This document shows positions 9,154-19,027 of a DNA stretch of 64,000 bases, piece after piece. The notes under the pieces were generated by a model. It made no database searches. It was not told the DNA's origin and was given only the letters and a program-made list of their open reading frames with translations. This DNA comes from Aquaspirillum sp. LM1 (GTDB lineage: Bacteria; Pseudomonadota; Gammaproteobacteria; Burkholderiales; Aquaspirillaceae). Within the stretch, counting starts at the first letter, position 1. Each line of letters begins with the position of its first letter. A program made the translations under genes and the position numbers. The stretch covers positions 1,426,001 to 1,490,000 of the forward strand of contig NZ_CP019509.1 in NCBI RefSeq assembly GCF_002002905.1, given 5' to 3'.

Positions 9154-10002
9154 ATGAAACCGGCCTGTTTACTGCTGCTGCTGGTGTTGCTGCCCGGCGT
9201 GACTCACGCTGCCAGCGTGTTGCGGTTGTCGGCCATTCCCGATGAAGGTCCGAATGAGCAGCAACGTCGCTACGCACCGCTGGTGCGCTACCTGAGCGCC
9301 ACCCTCAAGCAAAAGGTTCAGTTTGTGCCGATGGCCGACTACAGCAGCGTGGCCGAAGCGCTGGGCCGGGGCAAGCTGGATCTGGCCTGGCTGGGTGGCT
9401 TCAGCTATGTGCAGGCCAGCCAGCTGGGGGCCATTCGCCCGATTGCCCAGCGTGAGGAAGACCCACAGCACACCAGTGTGTTCATTGCCCACGCGGACAA
9501 CGGCGTGGCCCATCTGAAAGACCTGAAAGGCAAGACGTTTGCCTTCGGTGCGCAAACCAGCGCCGCCGGCCATCTGATGCCGCGCCATTTTTTGCAGCGC
9601 GACGGCCTGCGCCCGGACACGGATTTTCGCCGGCTGCGTTATTCTGGCTCGCATGAAGTGACCGCACTGTGGGTGGCGTCTGGCAAGGTAGACGCTGGCG
9701 TGCTGGGTAGCGCAGGCTGGCAGCGCCTGCTGGATAGCGACAAGATCGACCTGAACGACGTGCGAGTGATCGCCACCACGCCGGCTTATTCCGAATACAA
9801 CTGGAGCGTACGCCCCGGTCTGGCGTGGCGTGTCCGGCAAAAGCTCAGCCAGGCACTGCTTGCACTGGACCGCCGCCATCCGGAACAGCGTGAAGTGCTG
9901 GACGCGCTGCAAACACAAAGGCTGATTGCCGCCCAGCCCGAGCAGTTTCAGGCGCTGGAGCAAGCTGCCCGCAGTGCCGGGATGCTGGATAAAAAACCGT
10001 AG
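9154..10002 (+). CDS. PhnD-like periplasmic substrate-binding protein
   Basis: The 282-residue product has a signal peptide (MKPACLLLLLVLLPGVTHA) and the fold of phosphate/phosphite/phosphonate binding proteins: the segment VRYLSATLKQKVQFVPMADY, a GKLDLAWLGGFSY motif, GKTFAFGAQTSAAGHLMPRH, and GSHEVTALWVASGKVDAGVL. I took the ATG at 9154 because the signal peptide begins there; the frame is open far upstream through lgt. No permease or ATPase is nearby, so it could serve a distant transporter or act as a periplasmic sensor. Ligand unknown. Confidence 0.8.
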   Translation: MKPACLLLLLVLLPGVTHAASVLRLSAIPDEGPNEQQRRYAPLVRYLSATLKQKVQFVPMADYSSVAEALGRGKLDLAWLGGFSYVQASQLGAIRPIAQREEDPQHTSVFIAHADNGVAHLKDLKGKTFAFGAQTSAAGHLMPRHFLQRDGLRPDTDFRRLRYSGSHEVTALWVASGKVDAGVLGSAGWQRLLDSDKIDLNDVRVIATTPAYSEYNWSVRPGLAWRVRQKLSQALLALDRRHPEQREVLDALQTQRLIAAQPEQFQALEQAARSAGMLDKKP

Positions 10003-10025
10003 CGCCAGACCAGGCTGTTATCTAG

Positions 10026-10134
10026 GGAAACGCTGAAAAAATCGTCATTCCCGCGAAGGTGGGAATCCAGGGTGTTGATTTTGCTGGGCTTTTCTTTTAG
10101 CAAACACGGTTTGTCTGAATCAATCAGCGCGTCC
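10026..10134. mobile_element. 109-bp MITE, copy 1, flanked by CTAG
   Basis: The element starts GGAAACGCTGA and ends TCAGCGCGTCC, inverted termini matching those of the IS5-family element at 39240-40462. It is flanked on both sides by CTAG, a 4-bp duplication of the YTAR type used by IS5. Inside is the dRS3-like palindrome ATTCCCGCGAAGGTGGGAAT (10047-10066). A copy of the same length lies at 62095-62203. It carries no gene and fills the gap between the binding-protein gene and the LysE gene. Confidence 0.8.
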
Positions 10135-10321
10135 CTAGCGGCAACAGCCTGGCCCTTTTGAGGGGATGTGCTCAGTCAAAAACCCTATCCCGGCCATTGT
10201 TGCCGTGCTGTTTTTTTGTCAGCACAGTGCGTGCTGACTGTCACTGTCCACTCCGTCATGCGGGCCCTAGCATGGCTTCATTGCTGCATACACTGCAGCC
10301 CATCCTGACGGAGACCCTGCC

Positions 10322-10918
10322 ATGGACACCCTGCTGCTTCCCCTGATCACCTACGCCACCGTGATGTCAATCACCCCTGGCCCGAACAATGTGATGCTGA
10401 CCGCCTCTGGCGTGGCATTTGGCTACCGGCGCACCCTGCCGCACCTGCTGGGGGTGAGCATTGGCCATTCAGTGCAGATTGGCCTGGTGTGTCTGGGCCT
10501 GGGCAGTGTGTTCATTCAGTGGCCGTGGCTGCACAGCGCACTGGCCTGGGCAGGCTGTGGCTATCTGCTGTGGATGGCCTGGCAGATGCTGCGCGCCGGG
10601 GCGGTGGCGGATGCGCCGATGGCGCGGCCACAAAGCTTCTGGCAGGCAGCCGCGTTTCAGTGGATCAACCCGAAAGCCTGGGTGATGGCCACCTCCACCG
10701 CCAGCCTGTTTCTGCCACCGGAATGGCCGCTGCTGCTGGCGGCTGGCTGGGTCACGCTGGTGGTGGTGCTGGTCAATTACCCGTGTGTGTCGGTGTGGGC
10801 GCTGTTTGGCTCGCTGCTGCGCTCACTGCTGAATCAGCCACAGCGTCGCCAGCGCTTTAACCAACTGATGGCGGCATTGCTGGCGGGCACGGCATTTCTG
10901 CTGCTGATGGGACGCTAA
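10322..10918 (+). CDS. LysE/RhtB-family amino acid exporter
   Basis: The 198-residue protein has about six hydrophobic segments and the family N-terminal signature [20 protein letters not shown], followed by [18 protein letters not shown]. The block [16 protein letters not shown] is also typical. Such proteins export amino acids or related small molecules from the cytoplasm. The next gene, on the same strand, is a MocR-type regulator, a common pairing in which the regulator controls the exporter. The actual substrate cannot be read from the sequence. Confidence 0.88.
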
Positions 10919-11006
10919 GCGCAGGATAAACCCGGCGCAAATTGCCACGCCGGGCCGCTTCACCCGCCATAATGCGTCCGTTCCTGTCCTCTTCGGAGAA
11001 AGCCCG

Positions 11007-12431
11007 ATGTTTACCCTCGACCCCCAGCAGCCCGCCACCGACCAGATTGTCAGCCAGATGCTTGCCGCCATCGACAGTGGCCGGCTGGGTGACGGCGCGC
11101 GCCTGCCGTCGGTGCGCCAGCTGGCCGCCCAGCTGGAAGTGAGCGTGTTTACCGTGGTGAATGCCTACGACCGCTTGCTGGCACGTGGCTGTATCCGCTC
11201 GCGGGTGGGGGCGGGCTATTTTGTCTGTCGCCGGCCTGGCATGGGGGCGCCGGCGCTGGTGGCGGCAGAAACCCCCACCTTGCCCAACACGCCGCTGGGG
11301 CTGGTGCAGGGCGTACTGGGCGGCAATCCGTTCAGTGTGCCGGCAGGCTCGGGCTTTCTGCCTGAGGCCTGGCTGGAAGACACCCTGGCCCCGGCTGTGA
11401 TTACCCGCGCGCTGCGCCGTCACCGCTTTGCCACCCAGCCCGCCCCGGCACAGGGCCACCCGGCAGTGCGTGAACAGATTGCCCTGCGCCTGGCTCAGCA
11501 GCAGGTGCAACTGCCCGCCGCCCAGCTGCTGACCACCCAGGGTGCCACCCAGGCGTTTGACCTGGTGCTGCGCGCCAGTGTGCGCCCCGGTGACTGCGTG
11601 CTGGTGGAAGATCCGGGCTATTTCATGATTCACGCCCAACTGCGGGCAATGGGGGCCAAGGTGCTGGCAGTGCCGCGCCGGGCCGATGGGCCGGATCTGG
11701 ACGTGCTGGATGCCCTGGCCAGGGAACACCGTCCCCGCCTGCTGTTTACCCAGACCCTGCTGCACAACCCCACCGGGGGCTGCACCTCGCCCCAGGTGGC
11801 GCACCGGCTGCTGTTGCTGGCGGAGCGGCATGATTTCTGGGTGCTGGAAGATGATGTATACGGCGAGCTGGCCAGCCAGCCGGGCATGCGTCTGGTGCAG
11901 ATTGATGGCCTGCAGCGGGTGCTGTATGTCGGCAGTTTTTCCAAGACGCTCAACCCTGGCCTGCGCCTGGGCTATATTGCCGCGCCCAGCGACTGGCTGC
12001 CACGCCTGCTGGAACACAAGGTGATGAGCACGCTGTCGGGCTCGGCGCTGAATGAGGCAGTGATTACCGATATTCTGGAAAGTGGTCGCTACCGGCGGCA
12101 CACCGAGCAACTGCGTGAACGCCTGGCCCGCGCCCGTCGCGCCAGCGTGCCGGCCTTGCAGGCCTGCGGCATCCAGCTGGAGCACGCCGACGGCGAGGGG
12201 ATTTTTTTATGGGCGCGTCTGCCCGATGGGCTGGATGCCGATCAGCTCACCCGTGCGGCGGCACAGGTGGGCATTCTGCTGGCACCGGGCACGCTGTTTT
12301 CACCCAGCGGCCAGGGCCAGTCGTTTTTGCGCATCCATGCCGCGTATGGCAGCGATCCGGCGCTGCTGGCGTTTCTGCGCGAACAGGCTGCCGCCAGTCA
12401 AACGTCAGGCCCGCGTTTGCGCCTGGCGTAA
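11007..12431 (+). CDS. MocR-type regulator (GntR HTH fused to aminotransferase domain)
   Basis: The 474-residue product has a winged-helix GntR domain in the first 75 residues (LPSVRQLAAQLEVSVFTVVN) and then a fold-type I aminotransferase domain. The PLP-binding lysine lies in SFSKTLNPGLRLGYI, and the conserved LLFTQTLLHNPTGG and EDDVYGEL blocks are present. MocR proteins sense PLP or an amino-acid adduct and regulate metabolism or transport. It lies 88 bases after the LysE-type exporter, which is a likely target. Confidence 0.88.
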   Translation: MFTLDPQQPATDQIVSQMLAAIDSGRLGDGARLPSVRQLAAQLEVSVFTVVNAYDRLLARGCIRSRVGAGYFVCRRPGMGAPALVAAETPTLPNTPLGLVQGVLGGNPFSVPAGSGFLPEAWLEDTLAPAVITRALRRHRFATQPAPAQGHPAVREQIALRLAQQQVQLPAAQLLTTQGATQAFDLVLRASVRPGDCVLVEDPGYFMIHAQLRAMGAKVLAVPRRADGPDLDVLDALAREHRPRLLFTQTLLHNPTGGCTSPQVAHRLLLLAERHDFWVLEDDVYGELASQPGMRLVQIDGLQRVLYVGSFSKTLNPGLRLGYIAAPSDWLPRLLEHKVMSTLSGSALNEAVITDILESGRYRRHTEQLRERLARARRASVPALQACGIQLEHADGEGIFLWARLPDGLDADQLTRAAAQVGILLAPGTLFSPSGQGQSFLRIHAAYGSDPALLAFLREQAAASQTSGPRLRLA

Positions 12432-12468
12432 GCCCACCTGCCACTGCGCCCCGGTTATCCGCCGAGTG

Positions 12469-14778
12469 TTAACGCCGCAGCTTGGCCAGTGCGGCGGCCA
12501 TGGCGTTATTGCTGGGCGGCGCTTCGCGGGCTGGCTTGCCGCCGCCTTTGCGCGGCGTGCTGTCGTCGCGCGGGCCGCGCGCCGTGCTGGCACCCGGTTC
12601 GTCGTCCAGACGCATGCTCAGGCCAACCCGCTTGCGCTTGACGTCCACTTCCATCACTTTCACCTTGACCACATCGCCGGCCTTGACCACCTTGCGCGGG
12701 TCATCGACAAACTGCTTGCTCAAGGCCGAGATGTGCACCAGGCCGTCCTGATGCACGCCGATGTCGATAAAGGCACCAAAGTTGGCCACATTGGTGACCA
12801 CGCCTTCCAGAATCATGCCGGGGCGCAGGTCGGCCAGGTCTTCCACGCCGTCGGCAAAGGTGGCGGTCTTGAATTCCGGGCGCGGGTCGCGGCCCGGTTT
12901 TTCCAGCTCGCGCAGGATGTCCATCACCGTGGGCAGGCCAAAACGCTCGTCGGTGTAGTCGCTGGGCTTGAGCGTTTTCAGCGCGCTGACATCGCCAATC
13001 AGCGCGGTCACCGGCTTGTTGCAGCGGGCCACAATGCGCTCGACCAGCGGGTAGGCTTCCGGATGCACCGCTGAGCGGTCCAGCGGGTTGTCGCCGTTCA
13101 TGATGCGCAAGAAACCCGCCGCCTGCTCGAAGGTTTTGTCGCCCAGTCGCGGCACTTTCAGCAGCGCCTTGCGCTGGCGGAACGCACCATGGCTGTCGCG
13201 GTAGCTGACAATATTGCCGGCGATGGTGCTGTTCAGCCCGGACACCCGCGCCAGCAGCGCCGCCGAGGCGGTGTTGACGTCCACGCCCACCGCGTTCACG
13301 CAGTCTTCCACCACCGCATCCAGCGAGCGCGCCAGCTGGCTTTGGTTCACATCGTGCTGATACTGGCCCACGCCAATCGATTTCGGGTCGATTTTCACCA
13401 GCTCGGCCAGCGGGTCTTGCAGGCGGCGGGCAATCGACACCGCGCCGCGCAGCGATACATCCAGCTCGGGAAACTCGCGTGCGGCCAGTTCCGAAGCGGA
13501 ATACACCGAGGCACCGGCTTCGGACACCACCAGCTTGGTCAGCTTCAGCTCGGGGTGCAGGCGCATCAGGTCGGCGGCCAGCTTGTCGGTTTCCCGGCTG
13601 GCGGTGCCGTTGCCAATGGCGATCAGCTCCACCCGATGACGGGCGCACAGCGCAGCCAGAATCGCCAGGGATTTGTCCCATTCATTGCGCGGCACATGCG
13701 GATAAATCACCCCGGTGTCCACCAGCTTGCCGGTGGCGTCGGTCACCGCCACCTTCACCCCGGTGCGCAGGCCGGGGTCCAGCCCCAGCGTGGCGCGCGG
13801 GCCGGCGGGCGCAGCCAGCAAGAGGTCGTGCAGATTGCGGGCAAACACCTGAATCGCCTCGGTTTCTGCGGCTTCGCGCAGGCGCTGGGTGAGTTCCAGC
13901 TCCAGCGACAGCACCATCTTGGCCCGCCAGGCCAGGCGCACACTGTCCAGCAGCCATTTATCTGCCGGGCGGCTCTGGTCGGCAATCTGGAATACGTCGG
14001 CGATCATCTGTTCGTAGTCGCTGCGCTGGGTGGTCGGCGTATCTGCCGGCTGCCAGGCCAGCTGCACATTCAGCACGCCTTCGTTGCGCCCACGCAGCAG
14101 CGCCAGCGCCCGGTGCGACGGAATCGCCCGGATCGGCTCGGCGTAGGCAAAATAATCGGCAAACTTGGCCCCGGCTTCGGCCTTGCCTTCCACCAGGGTG
14201 GCGCGCATTTCGCCCTCTCGCCAGAGTTTTTCCCGCAATTCACCCAGCAGGCCAGCGTGCTCGCCCATGCGCTCGATCAGGATGGCGCGCGCGCCGTCCA
14301 GCGCCGCCTTGGCGTCGGCCACGCCAGCGTCGGCGTTGATATAGGCCAGCGCGGCCTGTTGCGGGTCTTGCGTCGGGTCGGCCAGCAGGCTGTCGGCCAG
14401 CGGCTCCAGCCCGGCTTCGCGGGCCATCTGCGCCTTGGTACGCCGCTTGGGCTTGTAGGGCAGGTAGAGGTCTTCCAGCGTGGTCTTGTCCTGGGCGGCG
14501 TACAGCGCGCTTTCGAGTTCGGCAGACAGTTTGCCTTGCTCGCGGATACTGCCCAGGATGGTGTCGCGGCGGGCGTCGAGTTCGCGCAGGTAGCGCAGGC
14601 GTTCGTCCAGCTGGCGCAGCTGGGTGTCGTCCAGGCCGCCGGTGGCCTCCTTGCGGTAACGGGCAACGAAAGGCACGGTGGCACCTTCATCCAGCAGCTG
14701 GATGGTGGCGGCCACCTGGGATTCACGAACCGCCAGTTCGGCGGCCAGACGGGAAGCAATCGAGGGCAACATCGGCAT
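12469..14778 (-). CDS. tex: Tex-family RNA-binding transcription accessory protein
   Basis: Tex binds nucleic acid and influences transcription and toxin expression in several bacteria. The product (about 769 residues) has an N-terminal helical region ([20 protein letters not shown]), a YqgF-like domain ([18 protein letters not shown]), helix-hairpin-helix motifs ([16 protein letters not shown]), and a C-terminal S1 domain ([20 protein letters not shown]). I give the ATG at 14778; a TTG at 14793 in frame is less likely. The basic tail after the S1 domain is disordered. It is convergent with the MocR gene. Confidence 0.93.
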   Translation of the reverse strand: MPMLPSIASRLAAELAVRESQVAATIQLLDEGATVPFVARYRKEATGGLDDTQLRQLDERLRYLRELDARRDTILGSIREQGKLSAELESALYAAQDKTTLEDLYLPYKPKRRTKAQMAREAGLEPLADSLLADPTQDPQQAALAYINADAGVADAKAALDGARAILIERMGEHAGLLGELREKLWREGEMRATLVEGKAEAGAKFADYFAYAEPIRAIPSHRALALLRGRNEGVLNVQLAWQPADTPTTQRSDYEQMIADVFQIADQSRPADKWLLDSVRLAWRAKMVLSLELELTQRLREAAETEAIQVFARNLHDLLLAAPAGPRATLGLDPGLRTGVKVAVTDATGKLVDTGVIYPHVPRNEWDKSLAILAALCARHRVELIAIGNGTASRETDKLAADLMRLHPELKLTKLVVSEAGASVYSASELAAREFPELDVSLRGAVSIARRLQDPLAELVKIDPKSIGVGQYQHDVNQSQLARSLDAVVEDCVNAVGVDVNTASAALLARVSGLNSTIAGNIVSYRDSHGAFRQRKALLKVPRLGDKTFEQAAGFLRIMNGDNPLDRSAVHPEAYPLVERIVARCNKPVTALIGDVSALKTLKPSDYTDERFGLPTVMDILRELEKPGRDPRPEFKTATFADGVEDLADLRPGMILEGVVTNVANFGAFIDIGVHQDGLVHISALSKQFVDDPRKVVKAGDVVKVKVMEVDVKRKRVGLSMRLDDEPGASTARGPRDDSTPRKGGGKPAREAPPSNNAMAAALAKLRR

Positions 14779-14858
14779 CAACAGGTTGGGCAAAAGCGTG
14801 ACTTTAACGCATTCTGCCGGGCAGGCGTAGCCCTGTGCTTACCTGGGCCGGCGCGAAG

Positions 14859-14921
14859 TTGACATCCTTCCTCATTTGTAAGGTGAAGGATCCTACGGTG
14901 CTCAGGCGCGGCATTGAGGCT
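14859..14921 (-). repeat. IS605-type right end, copy 4 (solo relic)
   Basis: On the minus strand the sequence reads GCACCGTAGGATCC, a hairpin and then GAGGAAGGATGTCAA, matching the right end of the intact element at 47640-47684 with changes in the stem. Weaker similarity extends back to about 14985. No tnpB coding sequence remains. Confidence 0.55.
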
Positions 14922-15024
14922 ACCCCTGAGTCACTTCGTGACGGCATGACTGCAACCATTCACTTGACCGGCTCACCGGGCGGGCGTGCCCTCAACACAT
15001 TGATTGCGCCGGGTCAGCACCTTC

Positions 15025-16488
15025 CTAACTCGAACAACTCACGCTCAGGGTGTGTGCCCAGTCTGGCGGCAGGCCGGCGTAGTCGGCATATTCTGGCCGT
15101 TCGGTAAACGGATCGCTCAGGCAGGCACGCAGGCGGTTGATTTCCTGATAATTGCCCGCCTGCGCGGCCTGAATGGCCAGTTCGGCCAGGTGATTGCGCA
15201 GCACATAACAGGGGTTGATCTGGCGCATGGCGGCACTGCGCTGGGCGTCGGGCTGGCCATCCTGTTGCAACCGGACGGCGTAGCGCTGCCGCCAGGTGTC
15301 AAAGCTGGCCCGGTCGAGAAACAGGTCGCGGCAGTGTTCCGGATCGTCGCCGTGGGCGGTGACGGCGCACAGCCGGCGCCAGGTCAGCGTGTGGTCGGCC
15401 CCCTGGGCGGCCATCAGGTCGAGCAGGTCGGTGAGCAGGGTCCAGTCGTCGTCCTGCCAGTGCTGCAAGCCCAGCTTGGCCTGCATGCGGCTGGCCAGGG
15501 CCGCTTCCAGCGTGGGCTGAAAGGTTTCCAGCGCCTGCAACAGGCGTTCTTCGCGAATCAGCGGCCACAGCGCGGCAGCCAGCCGTTGCAGGTTCCAGTA
15601 CACGATGTGTGGCTGACGGCGGAAGGCGTAGCGGCCCTGGTGGTCGGAGTGGTTGCAGATATGCTCCGGGTCAAAGCCATCCAGAAAGCCAAACGGGCCG
15701 TAATCCAGGGTCAGGCCCAGAATCGACATATTGTCGGTATTCAGCACGCCATGGCAGAACCCTACCGCCTGCCAGTCGGCCACCAGCCGGGCGCTGGCGG
15801 CAATCACCTGCTCAAACCAGGCGGCGTAGGGCTGTTCGGCCTGCTGACACTCGGGAAAATGCGCGGCAATCACATGGTCGGCCAGCTGGCGCAGTGCATC
15901 GGGCCGGTTGCCGTGGCAAAAATGCTCAAACATGCCAAAGCGGACAAAGCTGGGGGCCACCCGGCAGACCACGGCAGCGGTTTCCAGGCTTTCACGTCGC
16001 ACCAGGGTGGACGACGCCACCAGTGTCAGCGCCCGGCTGGTGGGAATGCCTAGGCCAGCCATGGCTTCCGAACAGAGAAATTCCCGGATCGACGAACGCA
16101 ATACTGCACGGCCATCGCCCATGCGTGAAAACGGCGTCGAGCCCGCGCCTTTGAGCTGGATTTCATGGCGCTGGCCATCCTGGCCGTCGCGTTCACCCAG
16201 CAGCAGGGCGCGGCCATCGCCCAATTGTCCGGCCCAGACGCCAAACTGGTGGCCGGAGTAGGCGGTGGCCAGCGGCGGCAATCTGGCGGGCGGGCGGCTG
16301 CCGGCCAGTACGGCCAGGGTGTCGTCGTCAAAGTCGTGGGCAGGGTCTAGCCCAAGCAGGCGGGCGCAATCTGGGCTGATGGCGGCCCAGTGCGGTTCGT
16401 TCAAGGCTTGTGGGGCCACCACCCGGTAAAAGATCGGGGGCAATGCGGCGTAGCGGGGGCTGTGCAGCCCGGTTTCGATGGCAGACAT
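15025..16488 (-). CDS. selO: SelO-type protein adenylyltransferase (YdiU/UPF0061)
   Basis: SelO is a pseudokinase-fold enzyme that transfers AMP to Ser, Thr or Tyr of target proteins and is linked to redox stress. The 487-residue protein shows YSGHQFGVWAGQLGDGRALL, the LKGAGSTPFSRMGDGRAVLR segment, the GVLNTDNMSILGLTLDYGPF block (Asn and Asp metal ligands), and ends SCSS. The cysteine three from the end is at the position of the selenocysteine in eukaryotic SelO. Length and ends fit the family. Confidence 0.94.
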   Translation of the reverse strand: MSAIETGLHSPRYAALPPIFYRVVAPQALNEPHWAAISPDCARLLGLDPAHDFDDDTLAVLAGSRPPARLPPLATAYSGHQFGVWAGQLGDGRALLLGERDGQDGQRHEIQLKGAGSTPFSRMGDGRAVLRSSIREFLCSEAMAGLGIPTSRALTLVASSTLVRRESLETAAVVCRVAPSFVRFGMFEHFCHGNRPDALRQLADHVIAAHFPECQQAEQPYAAWFEQVIAASARLVADWQAVGFCHGVLNTDNMSILGLTLDYGPFGFLDGFDPEHICNHSDHQGRYAFRRQPHIVYWNLQRLAAALWPLIREERLLQALETFQPTLEAALASRMQAKLGLQHWQDDDWTLLTDLLDLMAAQGADHTLTWRRLCAVTAHGDDPEHCRDLFLDRASFDTWRQRYAVRLQQDGQPDAQRSAAMRQINPCYVLRNHLAELAIQAAQAGNYQEINRLRACLSDPFTERPEYADYAGLPPDWAHTLSVSCSS

Positions 16489-16637
16489 GGCAAGTGCGTC
16501 GTGGGGGGAGACACCCCACTATAGCAAGCTTGCCAGGCTGACCATAGACACATGGCAGACAGGGTTTTATCCAGCGGGCCGAGCGGCGGCGCGGCACCGG
16601 TGGCAGGATGGAGCCGGTGGACGGCAAGCCCTATGGC

Positions 16638-17114
16638 TCAGTGGTGGCGCGCGCCCAGATGCTGGCGGGCGTGCTTGACGGCACGCAGTGAGGCAGCGGA
16701 CAGATTGGTGCAGGCAAACTGGTTGACCTGGCGGGTGGCTTTGGACATGGATTCGTAGGCACAGCCGCCAACCGCCACGGCGGATTCCAGCGCATCGCGG
16801 CTGGGGCGGGTCATCGGGGCCTGGTTGAGTTGCTTGACCAGATCGCGGTTCAGGCTGGACACCAGCCGCTCTGACAGCATCATCAGGTCGTTGCCGGCCT
16901 GCACCTGGGCAATCAACAGCGACTGGGTGGCCTGCAGCGGGCCATCCAGCGGGCCGTCGTTGGCCGGGTTGGGCGTCGGGGGCGTTTGCAGCGGGCGACA
17001 GGCTTCCACCCATTGTCGGTAGACATCAAGCTGGGCATCGACCAGACGGCGCTGATTCTGGGCCAGAACATCGGCCAGCGCGGTCATTGCATGGGTCAAG
17101 TGGGTGAATAGCAT
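16638..17114 (-). CDS. Phasin-like granule protein
   Basis: From the ATG at 17114 (MLFTHLTHAMTALADVLAQN), preceded by GGAGG, the product has 158 residues and is almost wholly amphipathic helix. The C-terminal stretch (RDALESAVAVGGCAYESMSK, then ATRQVNQFACTNLSAASLRA) resembles phasins that coat polyhydroxyalkanoate granules. The middle contains a Pro-rich linker (PPTPNPANDGP). No PHA synthesis gene is in the window, so the role is inferred from composition and pattern only. Confidence 0.55.
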   Translation of the reverse strand: MLFTHLTHAMTALADVLAQNQRRLVDAQLDVYRQWVEACRPLQTPPTPNPANDGPLDGPLQATQSLLIAQVQAGNDLMMLSERLVSSLNRDLVKQLNQAPMTRPSRDALESAVAVGGCAYESMSKATRQVNQFACTNLSAASLRAVKHARQHLGARHH

Positions 17115-17452
17115 GGCGACCCTCCATCCGGGTAGTGGCTGCGCAAACAGCCGGTAAGAAAACGGTGTTTCAGTGGCCGGGCACCGTGATCCGGATGCGC
17201 GGGATGTGCCAGCACGACCGGCCTGGGGCAGGTCAAGAACCACACAGGCGCTGACTGAGTGGAGTTTACCCCGTTTTGCGTCAGGATCAATAAACCATAA
17301 GCATAAAGCCTGGGTATTTTTACGTAGTCATGACCGACAGGCTTGTCAGCACAGGATTTTGTGCCGATTTGGCACATGGGCCGGGGCCACAGACAAGCGT
17401 TGTATGCGCGCGACACCTGTCCGCCCCGGACCCATTCAGCCGTGGTGGTGGC
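17115..17452. other. Intergenic region, no gene seen
   Basis: The region lies between the phasin-like gene and lysR, both read leftward. The AT-richer stretch around 17285-17325 is a plausible promoter zone for the phasin-like gene, but I cannot name -10 and -35 boxes with confidence. Confidence 0.4.
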
Positions 17453-18331
17453 TCAGTGGTGCCACATGGCGTCGAGTTCGGTCAGCAAGGCTTCGATGAT
17501 CGGGTCGCCAGCGCGGTCGGCACTGTAGATGAAATGCAGCTCGGTGGTTTTGCTGTAATCGCCCACCAGCACCACGTCACCGGCTTGCTGCATCACCAGC
17601 GCTTCATCCTCACGCATGATGGCCAGCCCCACCCCCGCCCGCACCAGGCTGGTGATGCAGGGGATGTGATCGACTTCGGCCACTTTTTTCGGGGAAATGT
17701 TCATTTCCCGCCACAGCTCGCTGGTCAGTTTGTGCAGGCTGGACAGCGGCGAAATGCCAATCCACGGCAATTTGCCCAGCTCCTTGTTGCTCATGCCGCT
17801 CAGTCGCTCGCGCCAGGCGGGTGGGGCCACCACGCGAAAGCGCATGTCGGTGAGATATACGGTATTGACATTCACATAGGGGTTTTTGCCAATGTAAAAC
17901 CCGGCGTCGAGTTCTTTTTTGCGCACCCGGTTGAGCACGCTACCGGTGACGCCATGCTGCAGCTGGATGTCCAGCAGTGGGTATTTTTCAATCAGCGCGG
18001 CCACCCACGGGCCGATGTTGATCATTTCTGGTGTGGTGATGGCACCAATGATGGCGCGTCCGGCCAACTGGCCTTTCAGGCTGCGCGAACGGTAGAGCAG
18101 TTCGCGGCTGGCTTCCAGAATGGCCTGGGCCTGGGGCAGCAGTTCCTGGCCAATGCGTGACAGGTTCACCCCGCCGGCGGTGCGTTCAAACAGCGGCATG
18201 CCGACTTCTTCTTCCAGCGCCTTGATCTGCGCGGTGACGGCGGGCTGGCTCAGGTGCAGCAGCTCCGCCGCCTGGGTCAGGTGGCCTTGTTGCGCCACCG
18301 TGACAAAGGTGCGCAATTGATAAATTTCCAT
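17453..18331 (-). CDS. LysR-family transcriptional regulator
   Basis: The 292-residue protein has the LysR N-terminal helix-turn-helix (MEIYQLRTFVTVAQQGHLTQ, then AAELLHLSQPAVTAQIKALE) and a periplasmic-binding-like effector domain from about residue 90. It is divergent from yjcH-actP-acs with about 390 bases between. LysR proteins often regulate the divergent unit, so it is a candidate regulator of acetate use. The effector is unknown. Confidence 0.88.
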   Translation of the reverse strand: MEIYQLRTFVTVAQQGHLTQAAELLHLSQPAVTAQIKALEEEVGMPLFERTAGGVNLSRIGQELLPQAQAILEASRELLYRSRSLKGQLAGRAIIGAITTPEMINIGPWVAALIEKYPLLDIQLQHGVTGSVLNRVRKKELDAGFYIGKNPYVNVNTVYLTDMRFRVVAPPAWRERLSGMSNKELGKLPWIGISPLSSLHKLTSELWREMNISPKKVAEVDHIPCITSLVRAGVGLAIMREDEALVMQQAGDVVLVGDYSKTTELHFIYSADRAGDPIIEALLTELDAMWHH

Positions 18332-18721
18332 GACGATCTCTCTCCCCAGCAGGCAGTGATGTAGTGGGTTGTCTGTGCCGGTCAGCCGGGGTGGGCAAGG
18401 CCCGAATCGTCAGCCAGCGCACCCGGATCGCCCTGCCTGGACAGCCTCCGGATGCTGTATTCCCCTGATGCGTCGCCGTGATGGTCGCGCGCAGAGTTGT
18501 CGTTTTACCCGCAATTTTACGCCAATTTTGCCTGGCTTTGCTGACTCATCTTGGCGTCATTTTGTGAGTGTAAACCACTGATGTAAAACATATATTGCTA
18601 CGCAGCATTCAAATGGCTGATTTTTTTCATCAGAAATTGCGATTAGCACGTTTACGCTAACGTTAAGTAGATTCGTCGCAAGCAAGCCTTTCCGGGGTTT
18701 GTGTCACAAAGGAGGAAACAC
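18332..18721. promoter_or_regulatory. Divergent control region between lysR and the acetate operon
   Basis: The right part (about 18540-18660) is AT-rich. It contains dyads such as CTGATTTTTTTCATCAG and, over the ribosome site, the 13-base palindrome TTTGTGTCACAAA (18698-18710). AGGAGG at 18710-18715 is the yjcH ribosome site. The individual promoters cannot be assigned with confidence. Confidence 0.45.
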
Positions 18722-19027
18722 ATGAACGAAGACGTTCTGAAACGGGTGCAGCAGAACCCGAAGTTCGCCGAACTCGTCCACAAGAAGACGACATTCGGAT
18801 GGACCCTGTCGATCGTGATGCTGGTGATCTACTACGGGTTCATCCTGATTCTGGCATTTGCACCGAAGTCGCTGGGTGCAACGATCGGTGGCGGCGTTAC
18901 CACCCTTGGCATGCCGGTGGGCGTGCTGATCATTCTCTCGGCGTTTGTGCTGACGGGCATTTACGTGCGCCGCGCCAACACCGAGTTTGACCAACTCAAC
19001 CAAGAAATCGTTGAGGAGTCCAAATAA
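18722..19027 (+). CDS. yjcH: DUF485 membrane protein of the acetate permease operon
   Basis: The 101-residue protein has two membrane helices (WTLSIVMLVIYYGFILILAF and GMPVGVLIILSAFVLTGIYV) and a charged tail that ends one base before the actP start codon. The DUF485 family is nearly always found just upstream of actP and is thought to assist the permease. The start at 18722 is set by AGGAGG six bases before it; a start at 18701 would lie upstream of the ribosome site. Confidence 0.9.
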   Translation: MNEDVLKRVQQNPKFAELVHKKTTFGWTLSIVMLVIYYGFILILAFAPKSLGATIGGGVTTLGMPVGVLIILSAFVLTGIYVRRANTEFDQLNQEIVEESK

